Shown: piece by piece, positions 1 to 7,170 of the stretch | Numbering within the stretch: the stretch's first letter is position 1 | How the letters are laid out: every line of letters begins with the position of its first letter | Assembly (NCBI GenBank): GCA_003511465.1 | Contig: DOID01000055.1 | Location: forward strand, 19,841 to 30,829 | DNA length: 10,989 nucleotides | Direction of reading: 5' to 3' | Origin: Bacillota bacterium | GTDB lineage: Bacteria; Bacillota; UBA4882; UBA10575 | Notes under the pieces: model-generated | The model's input: the letters and a program-made list of their open reading frames with translations, nothing else | The model's database searches: none | Told to the model about the DNA's origin: nothing | Position numbers and translations under genes: made by a program

Positions 1-267
1 GGTGTTGATCACGTAATTGCCTACAGTTGCCAGGCAACGAACGGCGATACTTACTATGTTTTTGTCAATGCCGACAGCAAACGGCGGAAAATCAGGGTTG
101 ATCAAGATTTTAGGGGTGCCACGATTCTGGTGGATGCTGATGAGGCTGGCATAACTCCGGTATCCAAGGTCTCAGGGGTCAGGGTAGCCGCGAAAGCGCT
201 AACCATTGATCCGTTGACCGTGGTGATCTTACAAAATAAAGCCTTAACCGTGGAGACTGTGGATTAA
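1..267 (+). CDS. C-terminal tail of a pullulanase-like GH13 enzyme (5' end outside window)
   Basis: Frame 1 is open from the first base to a TAA at 265-267, giving the last 88 residues of a protein that starts upstream. The fragment is all-beta in character. It contains YYVFVNAD (residues 19-26), then ILVDADEAGI (about 46-55), and closes with a hydrophobic LTVVILQ strand. This is the layout of the C-terminal beta-sandwich of type I pullulanases and related GH13 debranching enzymes, where a 'VxVNA' strand, a 'vLVDgdxAG' segment and a final 'sxxVL' strand recur. Such enzymes cleave alpha-1,6 branch points of pullulan, glycogen and amylopectin. The catalytic domain is not in the window, so activity and secretion cannot be judged. 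The gene lies 141 nt upstream of a starch-binding protein gene on the same strand, which supports the assignment. Another GH13 family member remains possible. Confidence 0.7.
   Translation, partial: GVDHVIAYSCQATNGDTYYVFVNADSKRRKIRVDQDFRGATILVDADEAGITPVSKVSGVRVAAKALTIDPLTVVILQNKALTVETVD
191..204. promoter_or_regulatory. possible cre-like (CcpA) site inside the pullulanase tail
   Basis: The 14-mer CGAAAGCGCTAACC matches the Bacillus catabolite-responsive element form TGAAAGCGCTAACA at 12 of 14 positions. The two mismatches are the outermost bases. It lies in coding sequence about 205 nt upstream of the next gene. Cre sites inside genes are known in Bacillus, but one near match in coding DNA can arise by chance, and no CcpA gene is visible here. 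Confidence 0.15.
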
Positions 268-393
268 GGATGGTGTCGGAATTCCTAAATCAAATGATAA
301 GGCAAAAAGCGGGTAGGGGTTCGCGATCCAAAATACTGATCAAGGGAGGGGGGTGTAAGGAGGAAGCAAAGTATCTTCAAGCCCAAACAAATT

Positions 394-401
394 AAGGAGG
401 T
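394..401 (+). promoter_or_regulatory. ribosome binding site fixing the TTG start at 409
   Basis: AAGGAGGT is a near-perfect anti-Shine-Dalgarno match. It sits 7 nt before TTG 409, which is followed directly by a signal peptide. This supports the TTG as the true initiation codon, since there is no ATG nearby in frame. Confidence 0.8.
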
Positions 402-408
402 ATAAATT

Positions 409-3075
409 TTGCAAAGAAAAACACTGGTTTTGTTAGTGGTGGTTCTGGCTTTGGCTCTCTTGGCCATGCCGGCGCTGGGCGCCTACACCTTCGAACAGCT
501 GCCAAACGGAAAATTTGCGGTGTCATTCACGTACCCCTCAGCCGCTAGTGAAGTCTACTTGGTGGGGGATTTCAACAACTGGGAAAATAGTAACCCCGAT
601 CATCTAATGGAGAAAAATACCGAGGGTGTTTATGAGAAAACCATCGAATTGGCCAAAGGGACCTACGAATACAAGTTCTTTGCCGATGGTGAATGGAAAT
701 CTGATCCGGAGAACCCGGATGTGGTTCCGGGCTTCGGAAACTCCCTAGCCATCATCACTGCTGGGAGCATCAAGGGTGAGCTGGCCATCAAAGGCGAAAT
801 GAACAATGAAGTAAAACAGGTTAATCAGGGTGCCATCGCCTTTAATAACGATTTGACGCTCAAGGTGGAAGGAACCCTCCAGGAAGAAAAGGATGAAGTT
901 ACAACCGATCGCCTTGACTTTATGGCCGAGATTAAGGTGGATAACAATGTCAAAGACATTGAAAATGCCACCAGTGAACAAGACTATCACATTCTGGATC
1001 GTATTTACCTCAACACATTTGACACCACGCTTTTACAAAAATACGCCAATACATCGGTGCAGGGGAATCTGACCGATGATACCGACTCCTTTGATTACCT
1101 TAAGTTGATTGATGTACAAACTTCAAAGGATGACCGGGATAACTTCAATATCAATGAGTCCGGTGATAACATTCGGATCAAGATCACCCCGGGCAGCGAA
1201 ACACCTTCCGACTGGGACTATTATATTAACTTTACGAAGTATACCTCCGACATTACCAAAGCTACCTCAACGAAGAAATACTACAGCAGCCTGAATGCGA
1301 AAAAAGGCTTTCACCACAGTCTCACCGGAGAAAGAATGGGCGAGATTGGCGTCACCGGCCTCTTTTACCAACCGGTCGTCCTCAGTGAAGTAAAAGACTT
1401 GGCCATCTCTGGGGCGGTCTTTGGTGAATATGAAATCATTGATAACCTGACCCTCAGAGGGGAATATGCCCACCTGGCAACGGGTGATATCAACGAAAGC
1501 ATTACCGGTGCCTATGACAGAGGAGATCACTGGTTATTCGTCTTCAATGTAGAAGAATATCCCGATATCGAAGATATCAAACCTTTTACGGACATCGAAG
1601 AAGTCCATGTAGTGGGTGATTTCAAATCTGGAGCAAGAAATTGGGATCCGGCTGATAAACATTTTGCCATGGAAGAAGTTGAAGAAGGAATCTGGGAAGT
1701 AAAGGTTCCAAAAGACGCTATTGACGAAGGCAAGGGCTATAAATTCATCTTTGACGGTGATTCCTGGGCCATTGGACACGAATGCGGTCAAAACGGACAT
1801 GTAGGTAGTGGTGGGTCCGACTTGATTGTCGGCCAAACGGCGGAAGATATTCCGATTAAACAAAATGGCCAAGCTTACCTAGCCGAAGTTAACTACCGGA
1901 TCTTCGATCCGCGGCGGAGCTTCAGAGTGGGCGGCGAAGCCTACAAATTTGATATTACCGCTGGTTTCAAGGTCTTATCTAACGGTACGTATCTGCCGGT
2001 AGCGTCTCAAGACTTGTACAAAACAAAAGGAACCGGTTTCAATAAGGCTTATTTTGGTACCTATCTATACCCATTGGATAATGATTTAAAACTGACGTTG
2101 GCTGGAGACTACTCGACTTTTTATAAAGAGACCGATAAATCTAGCTACGGTGTAGATCTGGGTTTTGATTTCCCGCAGCCCATTAGCTATCTGGATTACG
2201 TCAAAGGTAATCTCGGAAGACGCGATCTTACCAAAGCCGAAACCGAAGATAATCGCTGGGTATTTGAAAAGCAAGACCTCCTGAACGAGAATGAAGTTCG
2301 GGCCTACAACCGGGTTTTCTTAGAAGGAAAGAGCAAACCGCTATCTTGGTTCAACTACGTCTTAGGCAATGTAGAATTTATCGATAAGATTAAGGACACC
2401 GGTTACGTAAAACTCTTCGGAGAGACCGAATTGTTAATCCCTGTTGACCAGATTGCGTACCTGAAAGGGAACGTTGACTACATACTTGGGGATCCAGGTA
2501 CGGATGTTCCGGAAGATGAAGAAAGAGCACCTCGTTTCTGGATTGAAGGAAAAGTTCATCACCTGCCGTACGTTCAGGATTACCTAACTCATATCCTGGT
2601 GAACTACGAGTCGGATAAAGGCCAGATCAAGGATCATTCCTGGTACGGCGATGACGACAACGATTGGGAACAAAAGCTCTACGGCGAGACCAAGTTTGTC
2701 CTCCCGCAACTGGAAGGATTTCAACTGGTGATCGCGGCTGAAAGCCAGAAGGTGGAAGAAGGTAAATTCGATGCCGAACAGGCTATCGATAAAGATGCCA
2801 AATTTTATGTTGCTGATGAGAAGGCCTTTATCGACTGGTATACCTTCATGAAGTTCACGGCTGGTTACGAATTCAATTTTGGCCTTCGCGCCGATTTGAC
2901 CTTGATCTATGATTTAAGCCATCACGAGATTTCCCAATACGAAGATGATGCGATTAAAGTAGAGCTGACCCAAGCAGTGAGTGATTACTCATCCCTAAAA
3001 GCCAGTTACAACGCGAAACATCCGGATCATAGCTCGAACGAGTGCATCAGCTTAAAGTTGCAAACCTTGTTCTAA
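409..3075 (+). CDS. secreted CBM48-like glycan-binding protein with putative outer-membrane beta-barrel
   Basis: The 888-residue product begins with a signal peptide (residues 1-24, cleavage probably after PALG) at a TTG codon with a strong ribosome binding site. Residues about 35-118 form a CBM48/AMPK-glycogen-binding-like domain: VYLVGDFNNWE at 49-59, then a GxYEYKFFADGEW segment. A second, diverged copy lies at about 373-475, with VVGDF at 401-405, NW at 411-412 and YKFIFDGDSW at 444-453. Most of the rest, about 120-370 and 485-888, consists of short alternating polar/hydrophobic stretches rich in Tyr, Phe and Gly, separated by acidic turns. Examples are near 510-521, 559-570, 665-675, 755-764 and 823-835. 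The chain ends in ISLKLQTLF, an amphipathic strand with terminal Phe, as in outer-membrane beta-barrels recognised by BamA. I infer a starch-binding porin or surface protein of a diderm Firmicute. The glycan-binding assignment is fairly strong. The barrel is inference, and a purely extracellular beta-rich adhesin is the alternative. Genes for pullulanase and a putative starch-binding lipoprotein flank it. Confidence 0.7.
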   Translation: MQRKTLVLLVVVLALALLAMPALGAYTFEQLPNGKFAVSFTYPSAASEVYLVGDFNNWENSNPDHLMEKNTEGVYEKTIELAKGTYEYKFFADGEWKSDPENPDVVPGFGNSLAIITAGSIKGELAIKGEMNNEVKQVNQGAIAFNNDLTLKVEGTLQEEKDEVTTDRLDFMAEIKVDNNVKDIENATSEQDYHILDRIYLNTFDTTLLQKYANTSVQGNLTDDTDSFDYLKLIDVQTSKDDRDNFNINESGDNIRIKITPGSETPSDWDYYINFTKYTSDITKATSTKKYYSSLNAKKGFHHSLTGERMGEIGVTGLFYQPVVLSEVKDLAISGAVFGEYEIIDNLTLRGEYAHLATGDINESITGAYDRGDHWLFVFNVEEYPDIEDIKPFTDIEEVHVVGDFKSGARNWDPADKHFAMEEVEEGIWEVKVPKDAIDEGKGYKFIFDGDSWAIGHECGQNGHVGSGGSDLIVGQTAEDIPIKQNGQAYLAEVNYRIFDPRRSFRVGGEAYKFDITAGFKVLSNGTYLPVASQDLYKTKGTGFNKAYFGTYLYPLDNDLKLTLAGDYSTFYKETDKSSYGVDLGFDFPQPISYLDYVKGNLGRRDLTKAETEDNRWVFEKQDLLNENEVRAYNRVFLEGKSKPLSWFNYVLGNVEFIDKIKDTGYVKLFGETELLIPVDQIAYLKGNVDYILGDPGTDVPEDEERAPRFWIEGKVHHLPYVQDYLTHILVNYESDKGQIKDHSWYGDDDNDWEQKLYGETKFVLPQLEGFQLVIAAESQKVEEGKFDAEQAIDKDAKFYVADEKAFIDWYTFMKFTAGYEFNFGLRADLTLIYDLSHHEISQYEDDAIKVELTQAVSDYSSLKASYNAKHPDHSSNECISLKLQTLF

Positions 3076-3079
3076 AATG

Positions 3080-3103
3080 AATAGGGGGCTTTAGCCCCCT
3101 ATT
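3080..3103 (+). other. intergenic stem-loop without U-tract
   Basis: AATAGGGGGC pairs perfectly with GCCCCCTATT (10 bp, 4-nt loop TTTA), starting 4 nt after the stop codon at 3075. The following bases (CCACAAAAACC) are not T-rich, so a classical intrinsic terminator is unlikely. A 3'-end stabiliser or partial terminator within a long operon transcript fits better. Confidence 0.6.
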
Positions 3104-3132
3104 CCACAAAAACCTTTAGGGAGGGAATTTTA

Positions 3133-4152
3133 GTGAAGAAAGCGATTGTTTACTTACTCCTTGCGACGCTGCTTTTGACAGTGACCGGTTGTGGTTTGAG
3201 TAAGCAACAGGGTTTTGGTGAGTTGATTATATTAGGCGATAAGATGGCGAGAGAAGCCGATCCCGAAAACATAGAAGAAGAAGGGGCACAACCAGTTTCA
3301 GCTAAAACGACCGTTAAGATCGGTGATGAAACCAAAAACTTGGGTGAGACTTTCGTGCTAAGAAACGGTGACTATAATGCCTATATTTCCGATAGTACCG
3401 AGAAGAGTGGTTTTGCCGAAACAGTAAAAGTAGAAGTTAAGCTTGGCAAACAGACGGTTAAACCTAAGGTCCTTTTGAAACGGTTGGAGTTTAATGCTTT
3501 AAAACTCATCTATGACCCGGCTAGCTTTGGCGGAAATACTGTAGCTGACGCCGACAAGATTACCCAAGTAAAGGTGAAGGGGAATATTACCTCAGAAGAC
3601 TGGAGTAGATTAGACAATCTATCCAAGAACGCAGATGGGACTTGGTCAGTTATCGTCCCTGCAGTCAGCGATGAAACTCTTCAATTCGGCTTTGTCTACT
3701 GGCAAGATGTGGATGAAGATGGTGTCGAAGAAGTAGCCGAAGAATGGGCTGGTGGAAACCCTGACGGAGGAAACTACACTGTCGAGACGGCTAAAGTTGC
3801 TGGTATTGTTACTGATGTCCTCGGGATGAAACTCATCTACGACCCGGCTAGCTTTGGCGGAAATACTGTAGCTGATGCCGACAAGATTACCCAAGTAAAG
3901 GTGAAGGGGAATATTACATCAGAAGACTGGAGTAGATTAGATAATCTATCCAAGAACGCAGATGGGACTTGGTCGGTCATCGTCCCTGCAGTCAGCGATG
4001 AAACTCTAGAATTCGGCTTTGTCTACTGGCAAGATGTGGATGGAGATGGTGTCGAAGAAGTAGCAGAGGAATGGGCTGGTGGAAACCCTGACGGAGGAAA
4101 CTACAACGTCGCGACAGCCAAAGCGGCCGGCATTATCCTCCTCTCCTTCTAG
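3133..4152 (+). CDS. lipoprotein with two near-identical putative starch-binding repeats
   Basis: A GTG start follows GGGAGGG with 7-nt spacing. The 339-residue product opens with a type II signal peptide: a hydrophobic core, then VTGC at 17-20, so Cys20 should be lipidated. Residues 21-115 form an acidic linker followed by a small beta-rich domain (TVKIGDETKNLG and onward) that I do not recognise. Residues 124-215 and 233-324 are two copies of a roughly 92-residue module that differ by only two residues (Gln/Glu and Glu/Gly). Each module has VKVKGNITSEDWSRL, then NADGTWSVIVP, then FGFVYWQDVD and an Asp/Gly-rich tail. This pattern of strand-W, 'dGtW' and 'fgFvy..D' resembles CBM20/CBM48-type starch-binding folds, but the match is by eye. 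The gene sits between the 888-residue glycan-binding protein and the alpha-amylase. I infer a surface starch-capture lipoprotein, loosely analogous to SusE/SusF. It could instead be anchored at the inner membrane. Confidence 0.7.
   Translation: MKKAIVYLLLATLLLTVTGCGLSKQQGFGELIILGDKMAREADPENIEEEGAQPVSAKTTVKIGDETKNLGETFVLRNGDYNAYISDSTEKSGFAETVKVEVKLGKQTVKPKVLLKRLEFNALKLIYDPASFGGNTVADADKITQVKVKGNITSEDWSRLDNLSKNADGTWSVIVPAVSDETLQFGFVYWQDVDEDGVEEVAEEWAGGNPDGGNYTVETAKVAGIVTDVLGMKLIYDPASFGGNTVADADKITQVKVKGNITSEDWSRLDNLSKNADGTWSVIVPAVSDETLEFGFVYWQDVDGDGVEEVAEEWAGGNPDGGNYNVATAKAAGIILLSF
3502..4104 (+). repeat. tandem duplication inside the lipoprotein gene (327-nt period)
   Basis: Bases 3502-3777 and 3829-4104 are direct repeats of 276 nt that differ at about 11 positions by my count (around 96% identity). 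They are separated by a 51-nt linker, which gives a period of 327 nt or 109 codons. Only two of the differences change the protein; the rest are silent. This fits a recent duplication or gene conversion under protein-level constraint. Confidence 0.95.
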
Positions 4153-4169
4153 GTACTTAGTTCTAGTTC

Positions 4170-4203
4170 GAGATACTCCCCTGGTTCAACAGGGGGGTAT
4201 CTC
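4170..4203 (+). other. strong intergenic stem-loop without U-tract
   Basis: GAGATACTCCCCTG pairs over 14 bp (one G-T wobble) with CAGGGGGGTATCTC around a 6-nt loop, 17 nt after the lipoprotein stop codon. The downstream bases (ACAAAATTAAG) are not T-rich. A weaker second hairpin follows at 4212-4237 (AAGACT with AGTCTT, inner ATCT with AGAT). The pair may block 3' exonucleases or attenuate transcription before the amylase gene. Confidence 0.6.
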
Positions 4204-4258
4204 ACAAAATTAAGACTGAATCTCTGAGATGAGTCTTTAAATAAACCCGTTCAAATGA

Positions 4259-4266
4259 AAGGGGGA
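4259..4266 (+). promoter_or_regulatory. ribosome binding site deciding the amylase start
   Basis: AAGGGGGA lies 6 nt before ATG 4273. The in-frame ATG at 4255 would place this motif inside its own first codons and has no Shine-Dalgarno of its own, so initiation at 4273 is preferred. Confidence 0.7.
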
Positions 4267-4272
4267 GCATGG

Positions 4273-5829
4273 ATGCGTAGAACGGGATTGAAAAAAGGAG
4301 TATTAGTTTTTCTTCTAATTATCGCTTTTGTTTTAAGCAGTCGGATTTTTGCAATCGGGGAAGAGTATCCGACACCCGAAGAGCAAAACCCCCTGATCTT
4401 ACAAACATTCTACTGGGAGATGGGAACGGGTGAATATGCCCGGAAGTTTCCCGCCGAAAAAGATTTGTGGCGGTTACTAACCAAACGCGCTCCGGACTTT
4501 GCCGAGCTGGGGTTTACCGCCTTGTGGTTGCCACCGGCTGGTAAAGGCACGAATCGCATGGATGTGGGTTATGGCATTTATGACCCCTGGGATCTGGGGG
4601 AGTTTAACCAGAAAGGGACAGTCCGCACGAAATACGGGACGAAAGATGAGTTAATAGAGGCGATTGCGGCGTTACAGCGGTGTGGGCTCCAGGTCTATTA
4701 TGATGCCGTTCTTAACCAACGATTGGGCGCGGACCGGACCGAAAAAGTTCCTCTCCCCGGCGGCGAAACCCTGGAAACGTGGACCATTTTCTCCGGCATG
4801 AAGGGGAGAAATAAATACTATGACCAAGCTGCCGAGGGGGATTGGAATTGGCAGTGTTTTGATGGAATTGATGTGGATGCCAGAGGGAACTCCATTGGGC
4901 CGACCCTGTTTGCGGGGAAGAGTTGGGATCAATCCTTTGATCAGGATTATCTCCTCGGTTGTGATGTGGATTATCAGAACGAAAAGGTTGTGGAGGAGGC
5001 AATCGCCTGGGGTAAATGGCTGGTTCAAGAGCTTGGGGTCGATGGGTTCCGGCTTGATGCCGCAAAACACATTGATACGCCGTTTCTCAAGCGCTGGCTG
5101 GATGAAGTTCAAGCCAGTACGGATAAAGAGCTGTTTATCATGGCGGAAGTATGGTATTCGAACACCATGAGCTTGCAGTTTTATTTAGCCTTATTCAATG
5201 AACAAAAGATAAAACTGTTTGACTTCCCCCTGCGGGAACAGTTTGGACTGTTGCGCGACGGCCGCTTGAATATGAATAGCCTGGGTAGTGCCGGACTGGT
5301 GAACAAAAGAACGGATCACGCTGTAACCTTTATCGATAACCATGATACTTTCCGGGACGGTTTAGCTTCCACTCCGATTTCAAAGCGAAAATGTCAGGCC
5401 TATGCCTACATTCTAACCAGAGCGGAGGGCTACCCGGTAGTTTTCTGGCGAGACTTGTACAATAACGGTCTCTACGATGAAATGGTGAAGATCATCCAGG
5501 CACGGAAGGATTTTGCCTATGGGCCCGGTTATGAAGGAGAATTGAATGACCCGAAAGTCTATGCTTATGTCCGGGCGGGTTTAGTGGAGGTAGAGGGTTC
5601 CGGTTTGGTATTGATGCTTAGCTCCGGTGAAAGCCAGCAAACGATCGAAAAGAGGGTCAACGCCCGTAAACCCAATACCGTTTATTATGATTTTACCGGA
5701 AACATCAAACAAGAAGTCCAGACCGACCACGAAGGTTATGGCATTTTCAAGGTCAGGGATAGTGCGGAACAAGGATGGTCAATTTGGGTTCCGGCCGCTC
5801 ATGCCAGCTACCTTAATATCACGAAGTGA
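4273..5829 (+). CDS. secreted GH13 (subfamily 5-like) alpha-amylase
   Basis: The 518-residue enzyme should hydrolyse internal alpha-1,4 bonds of starch. A signal peptide spans residues 1-27 (RRTGLKK, hydrophobic core, cleavage near RIFA), so it acts outside the cytoplasm. The GH13 regions are in order: a GFTALWLPPAGKG strand, then DVGYGIYDPWDLGEF followed by KGTVRTKYGTKDEL, which closely resembles the liquefying Bacillus alpha-amylases. Next come region I, DAVLNQRLGAD (144-154); a domain B with the motif FAGKSWDQ; LLGCDVDY; region II, GFRLDAAKH, with nucleophile Asp262; region III, MAEVW, with acid/base Glu292; and region IV, FIDNHD, with Asp358. All three catalytic carboxylates are present. 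One oddity is that the usual His of region I (family DVVxNH) is Gln149. The segment after region IV is shorter than in Bacillus enzymes (VFWRDLYNNG). Family membership is near certain; the subfamily is my judgement. No extra carbohydrate-binding module is seen, and neighbouring proteins may supply binding. Confidence 0.92.
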   Translation: MRRTGLKKGVLVFLLIIAFVLSSRIFAIGEEYPTPEEQNPLILQTFYWEMGTGEYARKFPAEKDLWRLLTKRAPDFAELGFTALWLPPAGKGTNRMDVGYGIYDPWDLGEFNQKGTVRTKYGTKDELIEAIAALQRCGLQVYYDAVLNQRLGADRTEKVPLPGGETLETWTIFSGMKGRNKYYDQAAEGDWNWQCFDGIDVDARGNSIGPTLFAGKSWDQSFDQDYLLGCDVDYQNEKVVEEAIAWGKWLVQELGVDGFRLDAAKHIDTPFLKRWLDEVQASTDKELFIMAEVWYSNTMSLQFYLALFNEQKIKLFDFPLREQFGLLRDGRLNMNSLGSAGLVNKRTDHAVTFIDNHDTFRDGLASTPISKRKCQAYAYILTRAEGYPVVFWRDLYNNGLYDEMVKIIQARKDFAYGPGYEGELNDPKVYAYVRAGLVEVEGSGLVLMLSSGESQQTIEKRVNARKPNTVYYDFTGNIKQEVQTDHEGYGIFKVRDSAEQGWSIWVPAAHASYLNITK

Positions 5830-5881
5830 TTAAAATCAAAGCTGGGTGAGCCGTCAGATTGAGCTTTTCTAAGAAATAAAG

Positions 5882-5899
5882 TGGCAAGGCGATTTGCCA
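5882..5899. promoter_or_regulatory. candidate LacI/GalR-type operator upstream of malE
   Basis: TGGCAAGGCGATTTGCCA is an 18-bp interrupted palindrome: TGGCAA and TTGCCA arms, a 6-nt centre, and CG at the dyad. Operators of LacI-family sugar regulators, including MalR types, commonly have this CG-centred form. It lies 41 nt before the malE start. It could also act as a short RNA hairpin. No regulator gene is in the window and no clear promoter is seen beside it. Confidence 0.3.
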
Positions 5900-5940
5900 A
5901 TAACCCAAAAAAACGAAAATCTTAAGGAGGAGATTATTGT

Positions 5941-7161
5941 ATGGTGAAACAAAAACGGATTGTGGTAATGGCGTTGCTTCTGGGGCTCGTTCTTCTGTTC
6001 GCGCCCACCTTGTGTCTGAGCGCGAACAAACTGGTGGTCTGGGAGAGTTCCGGTCCGGAAGAGGAATGGGTCCGGAAGATGGGTGAGCTTTATACGAAAG
6101 AGACCGGCATTGTGATTGAGGTTCATCCGGTTGACCAGTTGTCCCAACCCGACAAACTGGCTTTAGACGGCCCGGCCGGTAAAGGTGCCGATGTTGTGGT
6201 TTGGCCCCATGATAAATTAGGTCAAACCATTGAGCAGGGTTTACTGATGGAACTGCCGGAAGCTAAGCTCGATCTGTCGAAATTTACTGGTTCCGCGGTT
6301 GAGGCCATGAAGTATCAGGGTAAGCTGTACGGGATCCCATATGCTTTGGAAGCTTTGGCGTTGGTCTACAACAAAGATCTTCTGCCTCAGGTTCCGGAGA
6401 CCTTTGACGAGCTGATTGCCTTTGCGAAGAAATTTAATAATCCAAAACAAAACAAGTACGGTTTTATGTTTGATATGGGCGACTTCTACTTTGCCTATGG
6501 TTTCTTCGGCGGATTTGGCGGTTATGTCTTTAAAGATACCGCAAATGGTTTAGATCCAGACGATATTGGTCTGGCCAACGCCGGGTCGATTCAGGCGGCG
6601 AAGTATCTAAAGAGTTTCCGTGATTCCGGCTTAATTCCCGAAGGTACCACCAAAGACGTAATCGGGGGCTTATTTCTTGAAGGAAACTTGATGGCCCAGA
6701 TTAACGGTCCTTGGGCCTATGCTGAATACGAGGAAGCCGGACTTAATTATGCGGTCGCTCCCCTACCTAAACTGAGCAATGGACGGTATCCGCAAACCTT
6801 TATCGGGGTGAAAGGTTATTATGTCAGCGCTTTTAGTAAGAATCAAGAAGAAGCCTTGAAATTTATCCAGTGGCTGACCAGCAAAGAAAATAGTTTCAAG
6901 CACTACGAAGATACGACCATTATCCCTACCCGTGATGATGTGATTAAGATGCCGGAATTCAAAGAGAACACGACGATCCAGGCTTTTGCAATTCAGGCTA
7001 GTCGTAGCATCCCGATGCCGAATATTCCCGAAATGATGCAGGTTTGGGATCCGGCCGCCAATGCCATCCAATTCATTTTAAGAAACCAGGGGACCGCTGA
7101 GGTTGTTCTACCGATCTGTGTTGAACAGATTAAAGAGAATATCATGATGATGAAGAGGTAG
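5941..7161 (+). CDS. malE: maltose/maltodextrin ABC transporter substrate-binding protein
   Basis: The 406-residue product starts at an ATG 9 nt after AAGGAGGA. It has a classical signal peptide (residues 1-28, LCLSA then Asn29). Cys25 is not in a lipobox (the preceding residues are Pro-Thr-Leu), so the protein looks soluble, not lipid-anchored as is usual in monoderm Firmicutes. MalE family landmarks are GADVVVWPHDKLG (82-94), PYALEALALVYNKDLL (133-148), MAQINGPWAY (251-260) and MPNIPEM (359-365). These align by eye with E. coli MalE segments, including VEALSLIYNKDLL and NGPWAW. It should bind maltodextrins released by the upstream amylase and pullulanase and deliver them to MalFG. The family call is strong. 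The exact ligand range (maltose, longer dextrins or cyclodextrins) cannot be read from the sequence. A large hairpin follows the stop codon. Confidence 0.93.
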   Translation: MVKQKRIVVMALLLGLVLLFAPTLCLSANKLVVWESSGPEEEWVRKMGELYTKETGIVIEVHPVDQLSQPDKLALDGPAGKGADVVVWPHDKLGQTIEQGLLMELPEAKLDLSKFTGSAVEAMKYQGKLYGIPYALEALALVYNKDLLPQVPETFDELIAFAKKFNNPKQNKYGFMFDMGDFYFAYGFFGGFGGYVFKDTANGLDPDDIGLANAGSIQAAKYLKSFRDSGLIPEGTTKDVIGGLFLEGNLMAQINGPWAYAEYEEAGLNYAVAPLPKLSNGRYPQTFIGVKGYYVSAFSKNQEEALKFIQWLTSKENSFKHYEDTTIIPTRDDVIKMPEFKENTTIQAFAIQASRSIPMPNIPEMMQVWDPAANAIQFILRNQGTAEVVLPICVEQIKENIMMMKR

Positions 7162-7170
7162 GGCTCAGAC

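Noticed and set aside
26..38. Perfect palindrome GTTGCCAGGCAAC
   Set aside because: It is inside the pullulanase coding region, with no neighbouring promoter. A single short palindrome in coding DNA is expected by chance.
358..364. Extra AAGGAGG motif upstream of the 888-residue gene
   Set aside because: No ATG, GTG or TTG follows at a usable distance, so it serves no visible small gene.
3502..4104. CRISPR or mobile-element reading of the direct repeats
   Set aside because: There are only two long repeats, in frame within one gene, with no spacers, terminal inverted repeats or transposase. It is a protein-domain duplication.
4255..4272. Upstream in-frame ATG giving a 524-residue amylase
   Set aside because: The Shine-Dalgarno AAGGGGGA lies inside these codons and serves ATG 4273. 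The shorter form also gives a cleaner signal peptide.
4672..5170. Overlapping open frames on both strands across the amylase gene
   Set aside because: They lie wholly within a gene with complete GH13 motifs, lack ribosome binding sites and show no recognisable domains. They are coding-frame shadows.
5838..5867. AAAGCT/AGCTTT inverted repeat after the amylase, followed by TTCT
   Set aside because: The stem is only 6 bp with a loop of 18 nt, too weak to call a terminator.
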